IMG/VR virus record: IMGVR_UViG_3300030108_000471
Span: 1-46,559 of that record
DNA from: a virus
Strand: one strand, 5' to 3'
DNA length: 46,559 bases
The position numbers were made by a program, and so were the translations under genes. The notes under the pieces are model-generated. The model ran no database searches and was not told the origin of the DNA. It saw nothing but the letters and a program-made list of their open reading frames with translations. Shown here one piece after another: positions 21,896 to 31,397 of the stretch (the stretch's first letter is position 1; every line of letters begins with the position of its first letter).

Positions 21896-24800
21896 TTACT
21901 CTGATGTATTTTTAAAAAAATAATTTCCAAGATTAAAGTTTTTAGGTGTAAAAAAATCGGTAATAAACGCAGTCTTAGCTGTTTGTTCTACCATTTCTAG
22001 TTGGTCTCTAGCTGCCTCTGCACTTTGTTCTGCTAATAATAATCTTAAAGCTCTATCCTTATCACTTTCACCCTCTGCCATAAAGAAACTCATTATGTCT
22101 CTTTCTTGCTGCCAGTAGTTATCAAGGTTTTTCTGAGTTAACCCATTTATATCTTTGGCATATTGTGCGTTAGATAAGTTCTGTGCTTCAGTGTTTGCAG
22201 TATTTATTGCCTGTCTCCATGCCGCATTTGCCTGTGCAACGACAAGATAGTTTTGTGCGTTAAACATTTCTCTTTGGTTCTGTAACGCTGAGTTAAACTC
22301 AAGAACCGCATTGGCCTCCTCTGCATTAAACTGATCTATTGCATTCTTTTGTGCAGCATTAAATTGTGATACTTGGGCTGCAAGATTAGAAAAGAATTGG
22401 TTTGTTTGATTCTCACTTGATGCGTTAAACTGTGCAGCAGCATTTGCAGCAGCAGCATCAGAAAGAATACTATTAACTAAAGATTGTTGTTGAAACAATG
22501 CTGTTTGCTGTGAGTTACTTAGGTTTGCCATATCTAACTGTAAAAAGTTTTGAGCATTCTGCACATTAGCTTGCTGTCTATTATTTAAATTAGCCATATC
22601 TAATTGTGACAATGCTGCAGCTTCTGCCATAATAATACCTTGTCTATTAGACAGATTATTCAGATTTATTGTATTAGCTGCACGAGAATTTTCCAAAGCA
22701 ATTGTCTGATCTGCACTAAAATTCATGTTTGCTATTTCAGAAACACGAGCGGCATTTTGTACTTTAGCTTGGAACTTTTGATCAAAGTCTAGTTTTAAGA
22801 AGTTAGCTCTTTGCTGCGCATTAAACATTGCAATCTGTTGTTTGTTACCAGCCTCTATTTGTGCAATAGGTAGTGCAGCTTCCATAGCAGCTTGTACAAT
22901 AGCCTGACCAGCCATAGTAGATGCACCTAGTCCACGTTCATTCATAATTGCTGTAGCTTGTCTCATGGCTCCTGCAGCCCAAGCTGGGGTGTCTCCCCCC
23001 TCAAAATCTTTTAATAAAGTTGCTAGTTCACCTGTAATAGATGCAGCTTGTACTTTACCAGTGCCAAAGGCTGTATCAACTCTTGATGTATCAATAGCAT
23101 CAGCAGTTATTAACTCACTTGTGTCAAGAGTTCTAGCTGTTGGAGAAACAACATCAGTGGCAGTTCCTGTGGCGGCTTCTAAACCAGATACAGAGGGGTC
23201 AGTTGTTTGTTGTGCAATAATCTCTCTGGTGGGAGCACTAACCATTATAGGATTACCTTGAGCATCTGTTAAGACATTACCTTCTGCATCTCTAGCAGGA
23301 ACTCGTTGAGTAGCGGGGGTAAATGTCTGTGCCTTAACTGTAGGTGCAGCCTGTGTAAATGGCATTTGTGCTGCACCAGGATTTACTGCACCTGTAGATT
23401 GTGTCACATCAGAAACTTGAGCTATTTGATCCCCAGCTATTACAGGGGCGACAGGTATAGCTCTTCCTGCAGTGGCTTCAATAACTGTCCCTGGTGCTCC
23501 CATTTCAGTTAGATATTGAACACCCATAGGTGCTACTGCAGATGCAGGGTTTACTCTTGTCTGTGCCTCTATGTTTTGTTTTGTTTGTAAATACTGAGGA
23601 ATACTTTGTTTAACTAACTGCCCCGACACAGGATCTTGGAAGAATACATCTCCATAAACATTAGATGGATTAAGAGTTTGTGTTGCAGCATCTGCTGTAG
23701 TATCTCCTGCAGCATCTCCTGCAGCATCTCCTGCAGCATCAGAAGCAGAACCTTGAAGATAAGACTGATACGTTTCATAAACAGTATCAAAATCATAACC
23801 TGGCGAATCCCTATCAATACCTTGTTGTGATAAATACTGAGTATAATCAGGAAGACCCAGGTTAGTTGTTGCGGTCTTTCTTGCCTGATTAGCATCCATT
23901 GCTGTATCATAATTTTGAGATTTTGATCCATCAGGATACTCAATATAGTAGGCACCTCCATCTTCTTTTACTGTGCCACCAGGTTTAAAATTAATTGGTG
24001 GGCTTACTATACCACCAGGTTGATACCCTTGAATTACTCCTCCTTGATTTACAGCCGTAGGAGGTGTATACTGTTGAGATGCAGTAACAGGGTTAAATAC
24101 ATTTGCTGGTAAACCAAATGGTGATTGTCCAGTAACATCAACCTTAACAAACCCAGCAGGGATAGGAGATGCAGGTTGATCCCCATAAAAAGGAATGTAA
24201 ATTTGTTGGCCTGTCAGGGGATTTCTGTATAATCTTTGAGTTAGTGTAAATGCAGACGTATCTTGACCTGCTTGACGCATTTCTGCTAGAGTTTGTGGCT
24301 GAAAGAACTGGGCTTGCTGTGCTGTTCTGGCATCAAACGCTGTGCCTTGTCTTGTAATACCAGGGGAAAAATCTTCTGCAGGGGTAGCTGTTGTAGATGT
24401 AGGTGTAGTATTTGGTGGGTTAAAGTATGGTGTTATAGCCTCAGAGCCAATATCTAAAGTAGCAGGATCAGCTTTTGTTACCACACCAGGAGTTGCAGTG
24501 GGTGTTGGAGTCTGTGCCACTTCTTGAACCGTAACAGGTTGACCACTTTGGGTAGTAGTTGGTATAACTCTCTCTTGTTGTTTTGGTTTTATATCTCCCC
24601 ATTCAAGTATATTAAGTGTGCCTTCACCGTAAGTTAAATCACCTAACCTTTTAAAATAAAAACTATCTGGATTTTCTTTTATTTGTTCATTAATATTTTT
24701 TTCTTGTGCAGCTAAATCCGCTCTATTTTCTCTTCTTAAAATAGCGTTACCTGTATAACCTAATACACCTGTACCCATTTTTTCTAGTTGTTCTTTTAAG

Positions 24801-25354
24801 AATATAGAATTAGCTACATTATCGTTTACAGGCATATAAACATCAGGATCTAATCCTGAAGCAGAAAGATCTTCATCTGTAGGCCGTAATTTTAATCCTT
24901 CTATAAGTATGTTAATTGCTGGGTCATCACCAGTATAAGGATTAGTATCAAAAGTTTTAGATGGATCACCAGAGTTATAACCAGATTGATCAAGTATCTG
25001 CTGTTTATAACTTTCTCTCCTTGGATCACTTAGATCAATACCTACATCTTGCATTGCTTTATCTAAAACAGAGCTATTTATGCCTGTAGTTTGAGCTAAA
25101 AAATGAGCCTCTGCTAACTTAGCAATAGCCTGTTTCTCTTCATCTGTAGCATTTGTTACATCAACAACTGTTGTAGTGCCACCCGCAGAGGTAAGTTCTC
25201 TGCCATCAGGGCCAACATAATTACCTGCAGCATTTATAGTTACACCCGCAAGAGCCGGATTACCCTCTGCTATCGCTTTATCAATATCACGACTTTCCCC
25301 TGCCTTAAGAGGAGTACCCGCAGGTAAATTATCACTTGTACTAAAAATTGGCAT
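21896..25354 (-). CDS. Giant Gln/Asn/Ala-rich virion protein
   Basis: The product is 1152 residues. The N-terminal ~270 are mixed. Pro/Thr-rich linkers follow from ~270 to 330. A conserved block near 370-450 (LYRNPLTGQQIYIPFYGDQP, then NQGGVIQGYQPGG) recurs in virion proteins of marine phages. Residues ~780-1100 are a long helical array of Asn/Gln/Ala repeats (FNAAQKNAIDQFNAEEANAV, LDMANLNNRQQANVQNAQNF). Such polar helical arrays fit an ejected internal protein or tail-needle-type coiled coil. A 12-bp tandem repeat lies in it at 23702-23737. TAATG links it to the upstream gene. Confidence 0.62.
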   Translation of the reverse strand: MPIFSTSDNLPAGTPLKAGESRDIDKAIAEGNPALAGVTINAAGNYVGPDGRELTSAGGTTTVVDVTNATDEEKQAIAKLAEAHFLAQTTGINSSVLDKAMQDVGIDLSDPRRESYKQQILDQSGYNSGDPSKTFDTNPYTGDDPAINILIEGLKLRPTDEDLSASGLDPDVYMPVNDNVANSIFLKEQLEKMGTGVLGYTGNAILRRENRADLAAQEKNINEQIKENPDSFYFKRLGDLTYGEGTLNILEWGDIKPKQQERVIPTTTQSGQPVTVQEVAQTPTPTATPGVVTKADPATLDIGSEAITPYFNPPNTTPTSTTATPAEDFSPGITRQGTAFDARTAQQAQFFQPQTLAEMRQAGQDTSAFTLTQRLYRNPLTGQQIYIPFYGDQPASPIPAGFVKVDVTGQSPFGLPANVFNPVTASQQYTPPTAVNQGGVIQGYQPGGIVSPPINFKPGGTVKEDGGAYYIEYPDGSKSQNYDTAMDANQARKTATTNLGLPDYTQYLSQQGIDRDSPGYDFDTVYETYQSYLQGSASDAAGDAAGDAAGDTTADAATQTLNPSNVYGDVFFQDPVSGQLVKQSIPQYLQTKQNIEAQTRVNPASAVAPMGVQYLTEMGAPGTVIEATAGRAIPVAPVIAGDQIAQVSDVTQSTGAVNPGAAQMPFTQAAPTVKAQTFTPATQRVPARDAEGNVLTDAQGNPIMVSAPTREIIAQQTTDPSVSGLEAATGTATDVVSPTARTLDTSELITADAIDTSRVDTAFGTGKVQAASITGELATLLKDFEGGDTPAWAAGAMRQATAIMNERGLGASTMAGQAIVQAAMEAALPIAQIEAGNKQQIAMFNAQQRANFLKLDFDQKFQAKVQNAARVSEIANMNFSADQTIALENSRAANTINLNNLSNRQGIIMAEAAALSQLDMANLNNRQQANVQNAQNFLQLDMANLSNSQQTALFQQQSLVNSILSDAAAANAAAQFNASSENQTNQFFSNLAAQVSQFNAAQKNAIDQFNAEEANAVLEFNSALQNQREMFNAQNYLVVAQANAAWRQAINTANTEAQNLSNAQYAKDINGLTQKNLDNYWQQERDIMSFFMAEGESDKDRALRLLLAEQSAEAARDQLEMVEQTAKTAFITDFFTPKNFNLGNYFFKNTSE
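23702..23737 (-). repeat. Three tandem 12-bp units in a virion gene
   Basis: The unit ATCTCCTGCAGC (+ strand) is repeated three times without change. On the coding strand it gives repeated Ala-Gly-Asp-Ala in a disordered linker of the giant virion protein. Being in frame, copy-number change would only alter linker length. Confidence 0.8.
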
Positions 25355-25815
25355 TATCTAGTTCCTAACCATACAAATCCAAACAGACTAGTTACAAGAA
25401 CTAAAAATAACAAAGTTCCTAAAGTCCATTCTATAATTGCTTGTTTTATTTCCATTTGTCTGTGTTCATGTTCTCGTTTTTGTTTTCTTAATTGTGCTTC
25501 TATTTCTAATATCTCTTGCCACTTTGAAGGTCCATACACAACCGATATAAAATCCTTTAACTCTTGTCTCATATTAGCAGCTTTTTGTTTTGCTGCAAAT
25601 ATTTCCATAGCTTCTGCTTGTACACCACCACCTAGCGTCTTATACCATGAGGGTTTTTGGTTCTGACGATCTGCAAAGTCTAAGTCAGCTATTGCACCTG
25701 CCCACTTAGAAAGTTGACTACCCATATCTTGCAGATCTTTGCCAACCTGTATGCCTTTTTTAAGAGCATTAAACGCAGCAGTAGCCCCTGCTATTGCAGT
25801 TACTGGATCAATCAT
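25354..25815 (-). CDS. Small virion-region protein with C-terminal membrane helix
   Basis: The product is 153 residues. It starts MIDPVTAIAGATAAFNALKKG, Ala/Gly-rich and amphipathic. A helical middle with a basic stretch (RKQKREHEHRQMEIKQ) precedes a single membrane helix near 130-150 (LGTLLFLVLVTSLFGFVWLG) and a short basic end. GGGGAG precedes the ATG. It may be an internal virion protein or a holin/spanin-like lysis factor; the sequence does not decide. Confidence 0.6.
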   Translation of the reverse strand: MIDPVTAIAGATAAFNALKKGIQVGKDLQDMGSQLSKWAGAIADLDFADRQNQKPSWYKTLGGGVQAEAMEIFAAKQKAANMRQELKDFISVVYGPSKWQEILEIEAQLRKQKREHEHRQMEIKQAIIEWTLGTLLFLVLVTSLFGFVWLGTR

Positions 25816-25839
25816 TAAGCGTTCTCCCCTACGCTTGTA

Positions 25840-26085
25840 TTATTTAAATGTCATCCAGACTGCTGTGGCTATAAATGTTAGTACGGCTACTGTTCCCATT
25901 TTTACTGTTGTAGACCATATACTTCTTTTCGTTAATCTCCAAGCATCTAGCAGACTACGCATTTCTTTAATATCGCTTGCTGCATCTTCATCCTGCAACC
26001 CTATCTCTCGCAGTGCTTGACTTGCGCCTTTTTTTGCTGCCCTGTCTAACATTGCTTCTATCTGTTCTTCCGTCAGTTCTGCCAT
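25840..26085 (-). CDS. DUF6127-like small TM protein, possible holin or lysis partner
   Basis: The product is 81 residues. The pattern AAKKGASQALREIGLQDEDAASDIKEMRSLLDAW is the DUF6127-type signature (from memory), followed by one membrane helix (VKMGTVAVLTFIATAVW). AGAGGAT sits 8 bases before the ATG. It overlaps the 3' end of the upstream gene by 98 bases in another frame. Location near the hydrolase suggests a lysis or virion role; not proven. Confidence 0.7.
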   Translation of the reverse strand: MAELTEEQIEAMLDRAAKKGASQALREIGLQDEDAASDIKEMRSLLDAWRLTKRSIWSTTVKMGTVAVLTFIATAVWMTFK

Positions 26086-26911
26086 TTGTTTTATCCTCTA
26101 GTTGTGGCGTATTAGCCAATGACGTAGGGTCAAAAACATCAAACCCTCTACTGTTAGCAAATGCTGCAGGACATCCCGCCCACTTATCTGCACAAGCCTC
26201 TAACCATGCTACTGTGTGATGATGTTCAGGGGCTTTATTTTCTTTAAGTAACTCATTCTCCCAATTTAGGTATGCAAAAACTTCTGCTTGCGCTTGTGCT
26301 CCACTAATACCCAGATCAAATAAGTATATCATGTTACCTTCATCAATGTGTCCGTTTCGTGGTCTAGCACTATTTAATGCTTGCTTCATACAAGTCATGA
26401 TGTGATAACGTGCTTCTTCTAGTTCATAGTCCTCTTCTGTTAGTTCTTTCTTGCCTATCTTTTTCATCAGGTTGTCATACTGATTAGTAAAGAAGTTCAT
26501 TTTACGCACTGCACCTTGCATGTGATTACGTGATGATTCTAATTGTCCTTGTATCTCTAGTATCTCTATTTCTAGTAATTCTAGCTGTAAGTCATCAACA
26601 CAAGTTGCAAGTTTACGTTCTTTCTTTTTTAGCTGCACTTCTTTTTTTCTCACACTTATGTAAGCTTCTTGTAGTGCAGCCCTTGTTTTATCTATTTCAG
26701 CTAGAGTGTGCTTAATGCTACGTATGGGGGTAATAGCTGTTACATCGAGTGTAACTCCCATAAACTGACTGTGTGATTTGTGGAAGTTGCTGGTAGCCTG
26801 TGTAACTGCTGGCATCTTTTCAGAGATGTTTGTCAGCATAGATTTATACTCAGGGGCAGCAGTAGGTAGTGCTTGATTTAGTGTAGTTGTTATAGCTAGT
26901 TTGTTAGACAA
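25988..26911 (-). CDS. Conserved phage coiled-coil protein, TTG start
   Basis: The product is 307 residues. It starts at a TTG (26911) with CGGAG 7 bases upstream and its own promoter, so the rare start looks real. Residues ~65-155 are a long charged coiled coil (IDKTRAALQEAYISVRKKEV). A compact part follows (YHIMTCMKQALNSARPRNG, GAQAQAEVFAYLNWENELL, HHHTVAWLEACADKW). Homologues occur in marine podoviruses without known role. The last ~32 residues (Arg/Lys/Ser-rich) are read from DNA that also encodes the DUF6127-like protein. Confidence 0.68.
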   Translation of the reverse strand: MSNKLAITTTLNQALPTAAPEYKSMLTNISEKMPAVTQATSNFHKSHSQFMGVTLDVTAITPIRSIKHTLAEIDKTRAALQEAYISVRKKEVQLKKKERKLATCVDDLQLELLEIEILEIQGQLESSRNHMQGAVRKMNFFTNQYDNLMKKIGKKELTEEDYELEEARYHIMTCMKQALNSARPRNGHIDEGNMIYLFDLGISGAQAQAEVFAYLNWENELLKENKAPEHHHTVAWLEACADKWAGCPAAFANSRGFDVFDPTSLANTPQLEDKTNGRTDGRTDRSNVRQGSKKRRKSSTARDRVAG

Positions 26912-26947
26912 GTTAAACTCCGTTATTATTATTGTTATTAGGAGACA

Positions 26948-26976
26948 GTTATATCATATTGTTCAATAAAATGCAA
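26948..26976 (-). promoter_or_regulatory. Extended -10 promoter before the coiled-coil gene
   Basis: On the - strand, TTGCAT (26976-26971), a 17-base spacer and TATAAC (26953-26948) are preceded by TGA, giving an extended -10 TGATATAAC. The -35 is weak. It lies directly after the stop of the 26980-27213 gene, with a ~30-nt leader carrying CGGAG. It would restart transcription for the internal virion and lysis genes. Confidence 0.45.
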
Positions 26977-26979
26977 GTG

Positions 26980-27213
26980 TTAATTGTTTGACCATTGTGT
27001 GTACCAGTTACCGTCAGAGTGTTTGTATGCACCGTTATATACTGGTCCTATCTTTGGTCCCTCAAGCACAGGATCTATACCCTCACCATCTAACCACTCT
27101 CTCGTTAGCTGACCCATAGGTGGCACATTATGAGGTCTACGCTTTCTGTTCCTAAAGCGAAACTCTTTCTCTGTAATTACTTCACCTGTTTCTCTGTATC
27201 TAAGTAATCCCAT
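26980..27213 (-). CDS. Small basic hypothetical protein downstream of the fibre
   Basis: The product is 77 residues. It starts MGLLRYRETGEVITEKEFRF with a basic RNRKRRP stretch and ends with an aromatic KHSDGNWYTQW. Position right after the tail fibre gene suggests a fibre chaperone or small tail protein; there is no direct evidence. GGTGAAC precedes the ATG. Confidence 0.58.
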   Translation of the reverse strand: MGLLRYRETGEVITEKEFRFRNRKRRPHNVPPMGQLTREWLDGEGIDPVLEGPKIGPVYNGAYKHSDGNWYTQWSNN

Positions 27214-27220
27214 TGTTCAC

Positions 27221-29272
27221 CTATGTTGCTATTGCATAGAAAATATAAGTTACGCCACTGGCATTTAAATAGTTTCCAAGTGCGTTTTGATTTACGATAA
27301 ATCCAGAACTGTTTGCATCTATATCATCAGAGGCCGTGCTTTGGGCGGTTTGATTATTAAGAACATACATAGGATCATCGCCTGCATTAATACCTCTTGT
27401 AGTATCGTAAACCTGCCATCCACCTGTTACCCCAGAGGCTGGTTTAATTATAACAAATTTTGCACCAGAGGTAAAACCGCAATCAATCACACGTCCGGAT
27501 GAGTTATCACCTGTGTAACTTCCTACTTTACTCACCCCTGCAAGTGTGGCGAAAAGAAAATTTACATATCTGTAGTTTGAATTATTAACATCATAAGAAT
27601 TTCCCAAAGTAAAAACAGACGAGGTTGGTGTTGTGTTATTCCAATATCCAGACTGACTTGTATTTGCGGTGCCAGTATCATCCAGATTTAGATATGCCGC
27701 ATTTCCTAAATCTTTGTGATATACGGCCCATTGTCGTGTGTGACTAGTAGACTTTACCCACATCATTTCTGGCACTACACCAAGATTATGTGTTATGTTA
27801 CGACCAGAAGTTGCGTTTCCTTCATAAGCAACTACATCGTGATAACCGGGAGCACGGCTCCAAAAGTAGCCTATATAGCCTGATAAACCACCCGAATTAT
27901 GATAATGACCGAACTGTGATGCTCCAAAATCCCATGCATTCTGACCAGTAGGCTGAGTATTAGTGCCGTTACTATATAGATATCCCTTGTGACGTAATCT
28001 GTACGACCAGTACCTGTTGTCATTTGAACTTATTGATGTAAGCATGGCTGTGTCTATAATATTATTAGACGTAAAAGCAGGGTTAGTGGTAGTAGAATTT
28101 TGAATATCAAACACATCAGACGCTGCGGTTGGTGTAGCCATTGGACCACGACGGATTGCCATATAGATGTAAGTTTGTGTGGCGTTAAAAATATTTATGT
28201 CCCCCAGAAGTCCAACTCTAAATCCGTTTGGAGTTGGAACAATACCACCTGCAGTTCCATCTGCACTTTCGCTGTCAGTTGTATTCCATTGTAAGTAAGG
28301 GTTATTATCTTCAGGTAATTCTGCCATACCACGCATGGTATCTTGAACATGCCAGTTACCAGTTGTTGTAACTGCTTTAACCATAACAAATTGTGGTTCA
28401 AATCCTAAATCAACAGATATTTCACCAGCAGCCCCATCTGACTGATAATACCCACACTGGATCATACCATCAGAGCTTGTGTCGTGACCAAAGAGATAAG
28501 CTAAATAAGTAGATCCAGAAGCATTAGTGTCTGTGTCATTAGCAACTGTAAACTGTGTGCTTGTTGGAGCTTCTGTATTCCACAAAGCACCAAAGCCTTG
28601 TGCAGAAGTGTCATTCAGTTTTAAGCTGTAATTCTGTGGAGAACTCCCTGCATTCACGCCACGATGATATACTCTCCAATCACTAGTGCCACTAGTTCTC
28701 TTCACAATAATCATGCCCGGAACACTGCCTAAATTATGTGAAATGTTCCTTGCAGTTCCATCCCCTGTCCAAGTTTGAATGTCAAAAAACTTACTGGCTT
28801 TTTTAAAGGTCCATGAAACGTAATCAACCCCATTTACATTGTTATAACTAGCACCACTACTTACAGTGGTAAATCCATTACTATTATAAGATGCAATTTC
28901 TGAAGCATAATCACTTGCTCCATTTGTTGCATCACTAAATAAAGTTCCTGATCTTTCTGTATCATATAAAGTATTATTGTACCCAGAATTTGACCTAGCT
29001 TTCAACCAAACCAAACCACCCTCACCACTAAGGTCAATGCCATTATTAACAGTATAAGCAGAGCCTGTGCCTGTTACTAAAAACGTACTGAACACATTCT
29101 CTACAAACACATCAGGATTGGTTGCACCAGCTTCAGGCCATGTATTACCACGTCTAGCCCTTGCCTGATCTTGTAGTGACCACATACCAGAAGCTACACC
29201 ATCTTGAAACCGACTAGTAGGATTTACTATTGTAGGTGTTATCACACTTTTGAAGAATCTAGTTTGTGACAT
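27221..29272 (-). CDS. Tail fibre/tailspike-like protein with lectin-like repeats
   Basis: The product is 683 residues. It starts with SRFQDGVASGMWSLQDQARA. At least three copies of a ~190-residue beta-rich module follow, with marks GLVWLKARSNSGYNNTLYD, IISHNLGSVPG/ITHNLGVVPEMMWVK and WRVYHRGVN/WAVYHKDLG/WQVYDTTRG, each followed by a LNxT segment and an F-x-V-xN strand. This pattern is typical of marine phage fibre proteins (DUF7483-like, from memory). It probably binds host surface sugars. It is linked to the upstream fibre gene by TAATG. Confidence 0.75.
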   Translation of the reverse strand: MSQTRFFKSVITPTIVNPTSRFQDGVASGMWSLQDQARARRGNTWPEAGATNPDVFVENVFSTFLVTGTGSAYTVNNGIDLSGEGGLVWLKARSNSGYNNTLYDTERSGTLFSDATNGASDYASEIASYNSNGFTTVSSGASYNNVNGVDYVSWTFKKASKFFDIQTWTGDGTARNISHNLGSVPGMIIVKRTSGTSDWRVYHRGVNAGSSPQNYSLKLNDTSAQGFGALWNTEAPTSTQFTVANDTDTNASGSTYLAYLFGHDTSSDGMIQCGYYQSDGAAGEISVDLGFEPQFVMVKAVTTTGNWHVQDTMRGMAELPEDNNPYLQWNTTDSESADGTAGGIVPTPNGFRVGLLGDINIFNATQTYIYMAIRRGPMATPTAASDVFDIQNSTTTNPAFTSNNIIDTAMLTSISSNDNRYWSYRLRHKGYLYSNGTNTQPTGQNAWDFGASQFGHYHNSGGLSGYIGYFWSRAPGYHDVVAYEGNATSGRNITHNLGVVPEMMWVKSTSHTRQWAVYHKDLGNAAYLNLDDTGTANTSQSGYWNNTTPTSSVFTLGNSYDVNNSNYRYVNFLFATLAGVSKVGSYTGDNSSGRVIDCGFTSGAKFVIIKPASGVTGGWQVYDTTRGINAGDDPMYVLNNQTAQSTASDDIDANSSGFIVNQNALGNYLNASGVTYIFYAIAT

Positions 29273-30201
29273 TAAGCTATGCCTCCATGAGCATTACAAC
29301 AGCCAGCTACACCTGCAGTGCTAAAACCCAAGTCTCCAAAATCTGAGGTATTACCTGTAGTAGATATGGTTACAAACTGCATAGCATTTCCTGAAGCACT
29401 ACTTGAAGCACCACCAAAGACACCACGAGTAGCATTTGCCAATGCACCAAGTTGTGAAGTAGCTGCAACAAGGTCGCCAAAGTCTGTGGCATTGCCAGTA
29501 GAGGCTATAGTAATATAGTCTATAATATTAGTATAAGTAGAACTTGCTGACCTACCCCCACCAAATAATGCTCTAGTTGAGTTAGAACAACCTGCAAGAC
29601 TATTTCTACCTACTGTTAAATTACCAAAGTCAGAAGCGTTACCAGTAGAAGCTATTGTTACATAATCTATTACATCTGAACGAACACTACCAGAGTATTC
29701 AAAGCCACCACCAAACACTGCCCTTGTTGTGCTACTACCAGCCCCTCCAAACTGACGAGTTGCACTAGAGTTACCAAAGTCTGTAGCATTACCAGTAGAA
29801 GCTATTGTGATGTAATCTATTGTATTTTTAGATTCACTATTATCTCCACCGTCGCTAAAGATTCCTCTAGTTTCAGAACCACAGCCAGCTAATCCATATC
29901 TTGCAACAGTAAGGTCACCAAAGTCAGAAGCATTGCCTGTTGATCTTACAGCAACAAAATCCATAACATTAGTTTCACTTTCTCCTCCACCAAACACTGC
30001 TCTTGTAGAAGATGAAAGAGCACCAGCATTAGGTTTATCTACAGTTCTATCACCAAAGTCTGTAGAGTTTCCTGTCGTAGCTACTTGTATAAATTCAATA
30101 GTTGTTCCTCTTTGAAATAAACCAATGTCAGGTGGACTAGGCCAATCACTAGCGTTCTGATACTGAGTTGTAATACTCCACACACCATTATAGTTGGGCA
30201 T
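29272..30201 (-). CDS. Six-repeat propeller-like (kelch-like) fibre protein
   Basis: The product is 309 residues. A ~25-residue head (WSITTQYQNASDWPSPP) is followed by six repeats of about 48 residues with the core DYITIASTGNATDFGNL and then STRAVFGGG. Six blades of such beta repeats suggest a beta-propeller. It ends NAHGGIA, like the neighbouring paralogue (NSHGGLS). It is probably a receptor-binding or fibre-tip protein. TAATG joins it to both neighbours. Confidence 0.72.
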   Translation of the reverse strand: MPNYNGVWSITTQYQNASDWPSPPDIGLFQRGTTIEFIQVATTGNSTDFGDRTVDKPNAGALSSSTRAVFGGGESETNVMDFVAVRSTGNASDFGDLTVARYGLAGCGSETRGIFSDGGDNSESKNTIDYITIASTGNATDFGNSSATRQFGGAGSSTTRAVFGGGFEYSGSVRSDVIDYVTIASTGNASDFGNLTVGRNSLAGCSNSTRALFGGGRSASSTYTNIIDYITIASTGNATDFGDLVAATSQLGALANATRGVFGGASSSASGNAMQFVTISTTGNTSDFGDLGFSTAGVAGCCNAHGGIA

Positions 30202-31385
30202 TAGGACAACCCTCCGTGACTATTAGATGTACCACCTAACTGATTTCTTGCTGTAGTTAGATCTCCAAAATCAGTCGTATTACCTGTGCTACCTATTGTA
30301 ATATATTCAATAAGATTTGATGGAACATTGCTACCACCAAACACGCCTCTTGTGCTATTTGAAACACCTGCAAACTCAAGATTACTTATAGATAAATCTC
30401 CAAAGTCTGTAGCATTACCAGTGGAGCCTATAGTAATATATTCTATTTCATTAACAACAGCACTACCTGTATAACCACCTGCAAAAATACCCCTAGTATT
30501 ATTAGAAAGAGCAGCACCAGCATATTTTGCTTGTGTCAAATTGCCAAAATCTGAAGCATTACCAGTGCTACCTATTGTAATGTAGTCTATTCTATTTTCT
30601 ATTGCTGGGTCATTGTTTGTTCTAAACCCTAAAATTACACCTCTTGTTGTAGAAGCAAGACCAGAAACACCATTACCTGCTGTCGTTAAGTTACCAAAAT
30701 CTGTAGCGTTACCTGTTGAGGATATGGTAATATAGTCTATTTCATCATCCCTAGAACCACTAAATCCACCTGCAAATATACCACGAGTTGCATTAGACAA
30801 ACTTGCAAGTCCATATCTGCCAACAACTAAATTACCAAAGTCTGTAGCGTTACCAGCAGAAGCTATGGTAATATAATCCATTACATCAGAATAAGTAGAA
30901 CTAGGAAGACCCCCACCAAATACACCCCTTGTGCTAGAAGCTAAAGATCCCACCGCAAGATTATCTCTTGCTACACTTAAATCTCCAAAATCTTGAGCAT
31001 CACCTGTTGAGGTAATAGTAATAAAATCCATTACGTTTAAATCACCAACACCACCAGCAAATACACCTCTTGTTCCAGCAGGAGTAACACTACTAGAAGG
31101 ATCACTAGGGGCAGAAGAGCCAAAAGCATTTCTAGCTATAACACTAAATGTAATAGCAGATCCTGCTGTAAGTCCAGTCACACTAATAGGAGAAGAAGAA
31201 CCTGTAGCACCTATTCCATCACTAGCTGTAGCAATAAAACTTGTAATAGCTGATCCACCTACATCTGTTGGTGCAGTAAAAGATACACTAGCACTTTCAC
31301 TGCTACCAGACGCAGAAACATCTGTAGGTTTATCAGGTGCGTTTATCCCATCCGTGCCAATAAAACCAGCATTTCTTCTGACCAT
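30201..31385 (-). CDS. Fibronectin III plus six-repeat propeller-like fibre protein
   Basis: The product is 394 residues. Residues ~15-101 are a fibronectin type III domain (APDKPTDVSASGSSESASVS, then ITSFIATASDG, GLTAGSAITFSVIARNAFG). Six propeller-like repeats follow, of the same kind as in the next gene (YITIGSTGNATDFGDL, TRGVFGG). The two genes look like a tandem duplication in which one copy has or kept the FN3 stalk. Likely a host-binding fibre. Confidence 0.74.
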   Translation of the reverse strand: MVRRNAGFIGTDGINAPDKPTDVSASGSSESASVSFTAPTDVGGSAITSFIATASDGIGATGSSSPISVTGLTAGSAITFSVIARNAFGSSAPSDPSSSVTPAGTRGVFAGGVGDLNVMDFITITSTGDAQDFGDLSVARDNLAVGSLASSTRGVFGGGLPSSTYSDVMDYITIASAGNATDFGNLVVGRYGLASLSNATRGIFAGGFSGSRDDEIDYITISSTGNATDFGNLTTAGNGVSGLASTTRGVILGFRTNNDPAIENRIDYITIGSTGNASDFGNLTQAKYAGAALSNNTRGIFAGGYTGSAVVNEIEYITIGSTGNATDFGDLSISNLEFAGVSNSTRGVFGGSNVPSNLIEYITIGSTGNTTDFGDLTTARNQLGGTSNSHGGLS

Positions 31386-31397
31386 TACTAATTACCT

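Noticed and set aside
28395-28405. GGTTCAAATCC resembling a tRNA T-loop
   Set aside because: No acceptor or anticodon stems fit around it, and it encodes part of a fibre protein.
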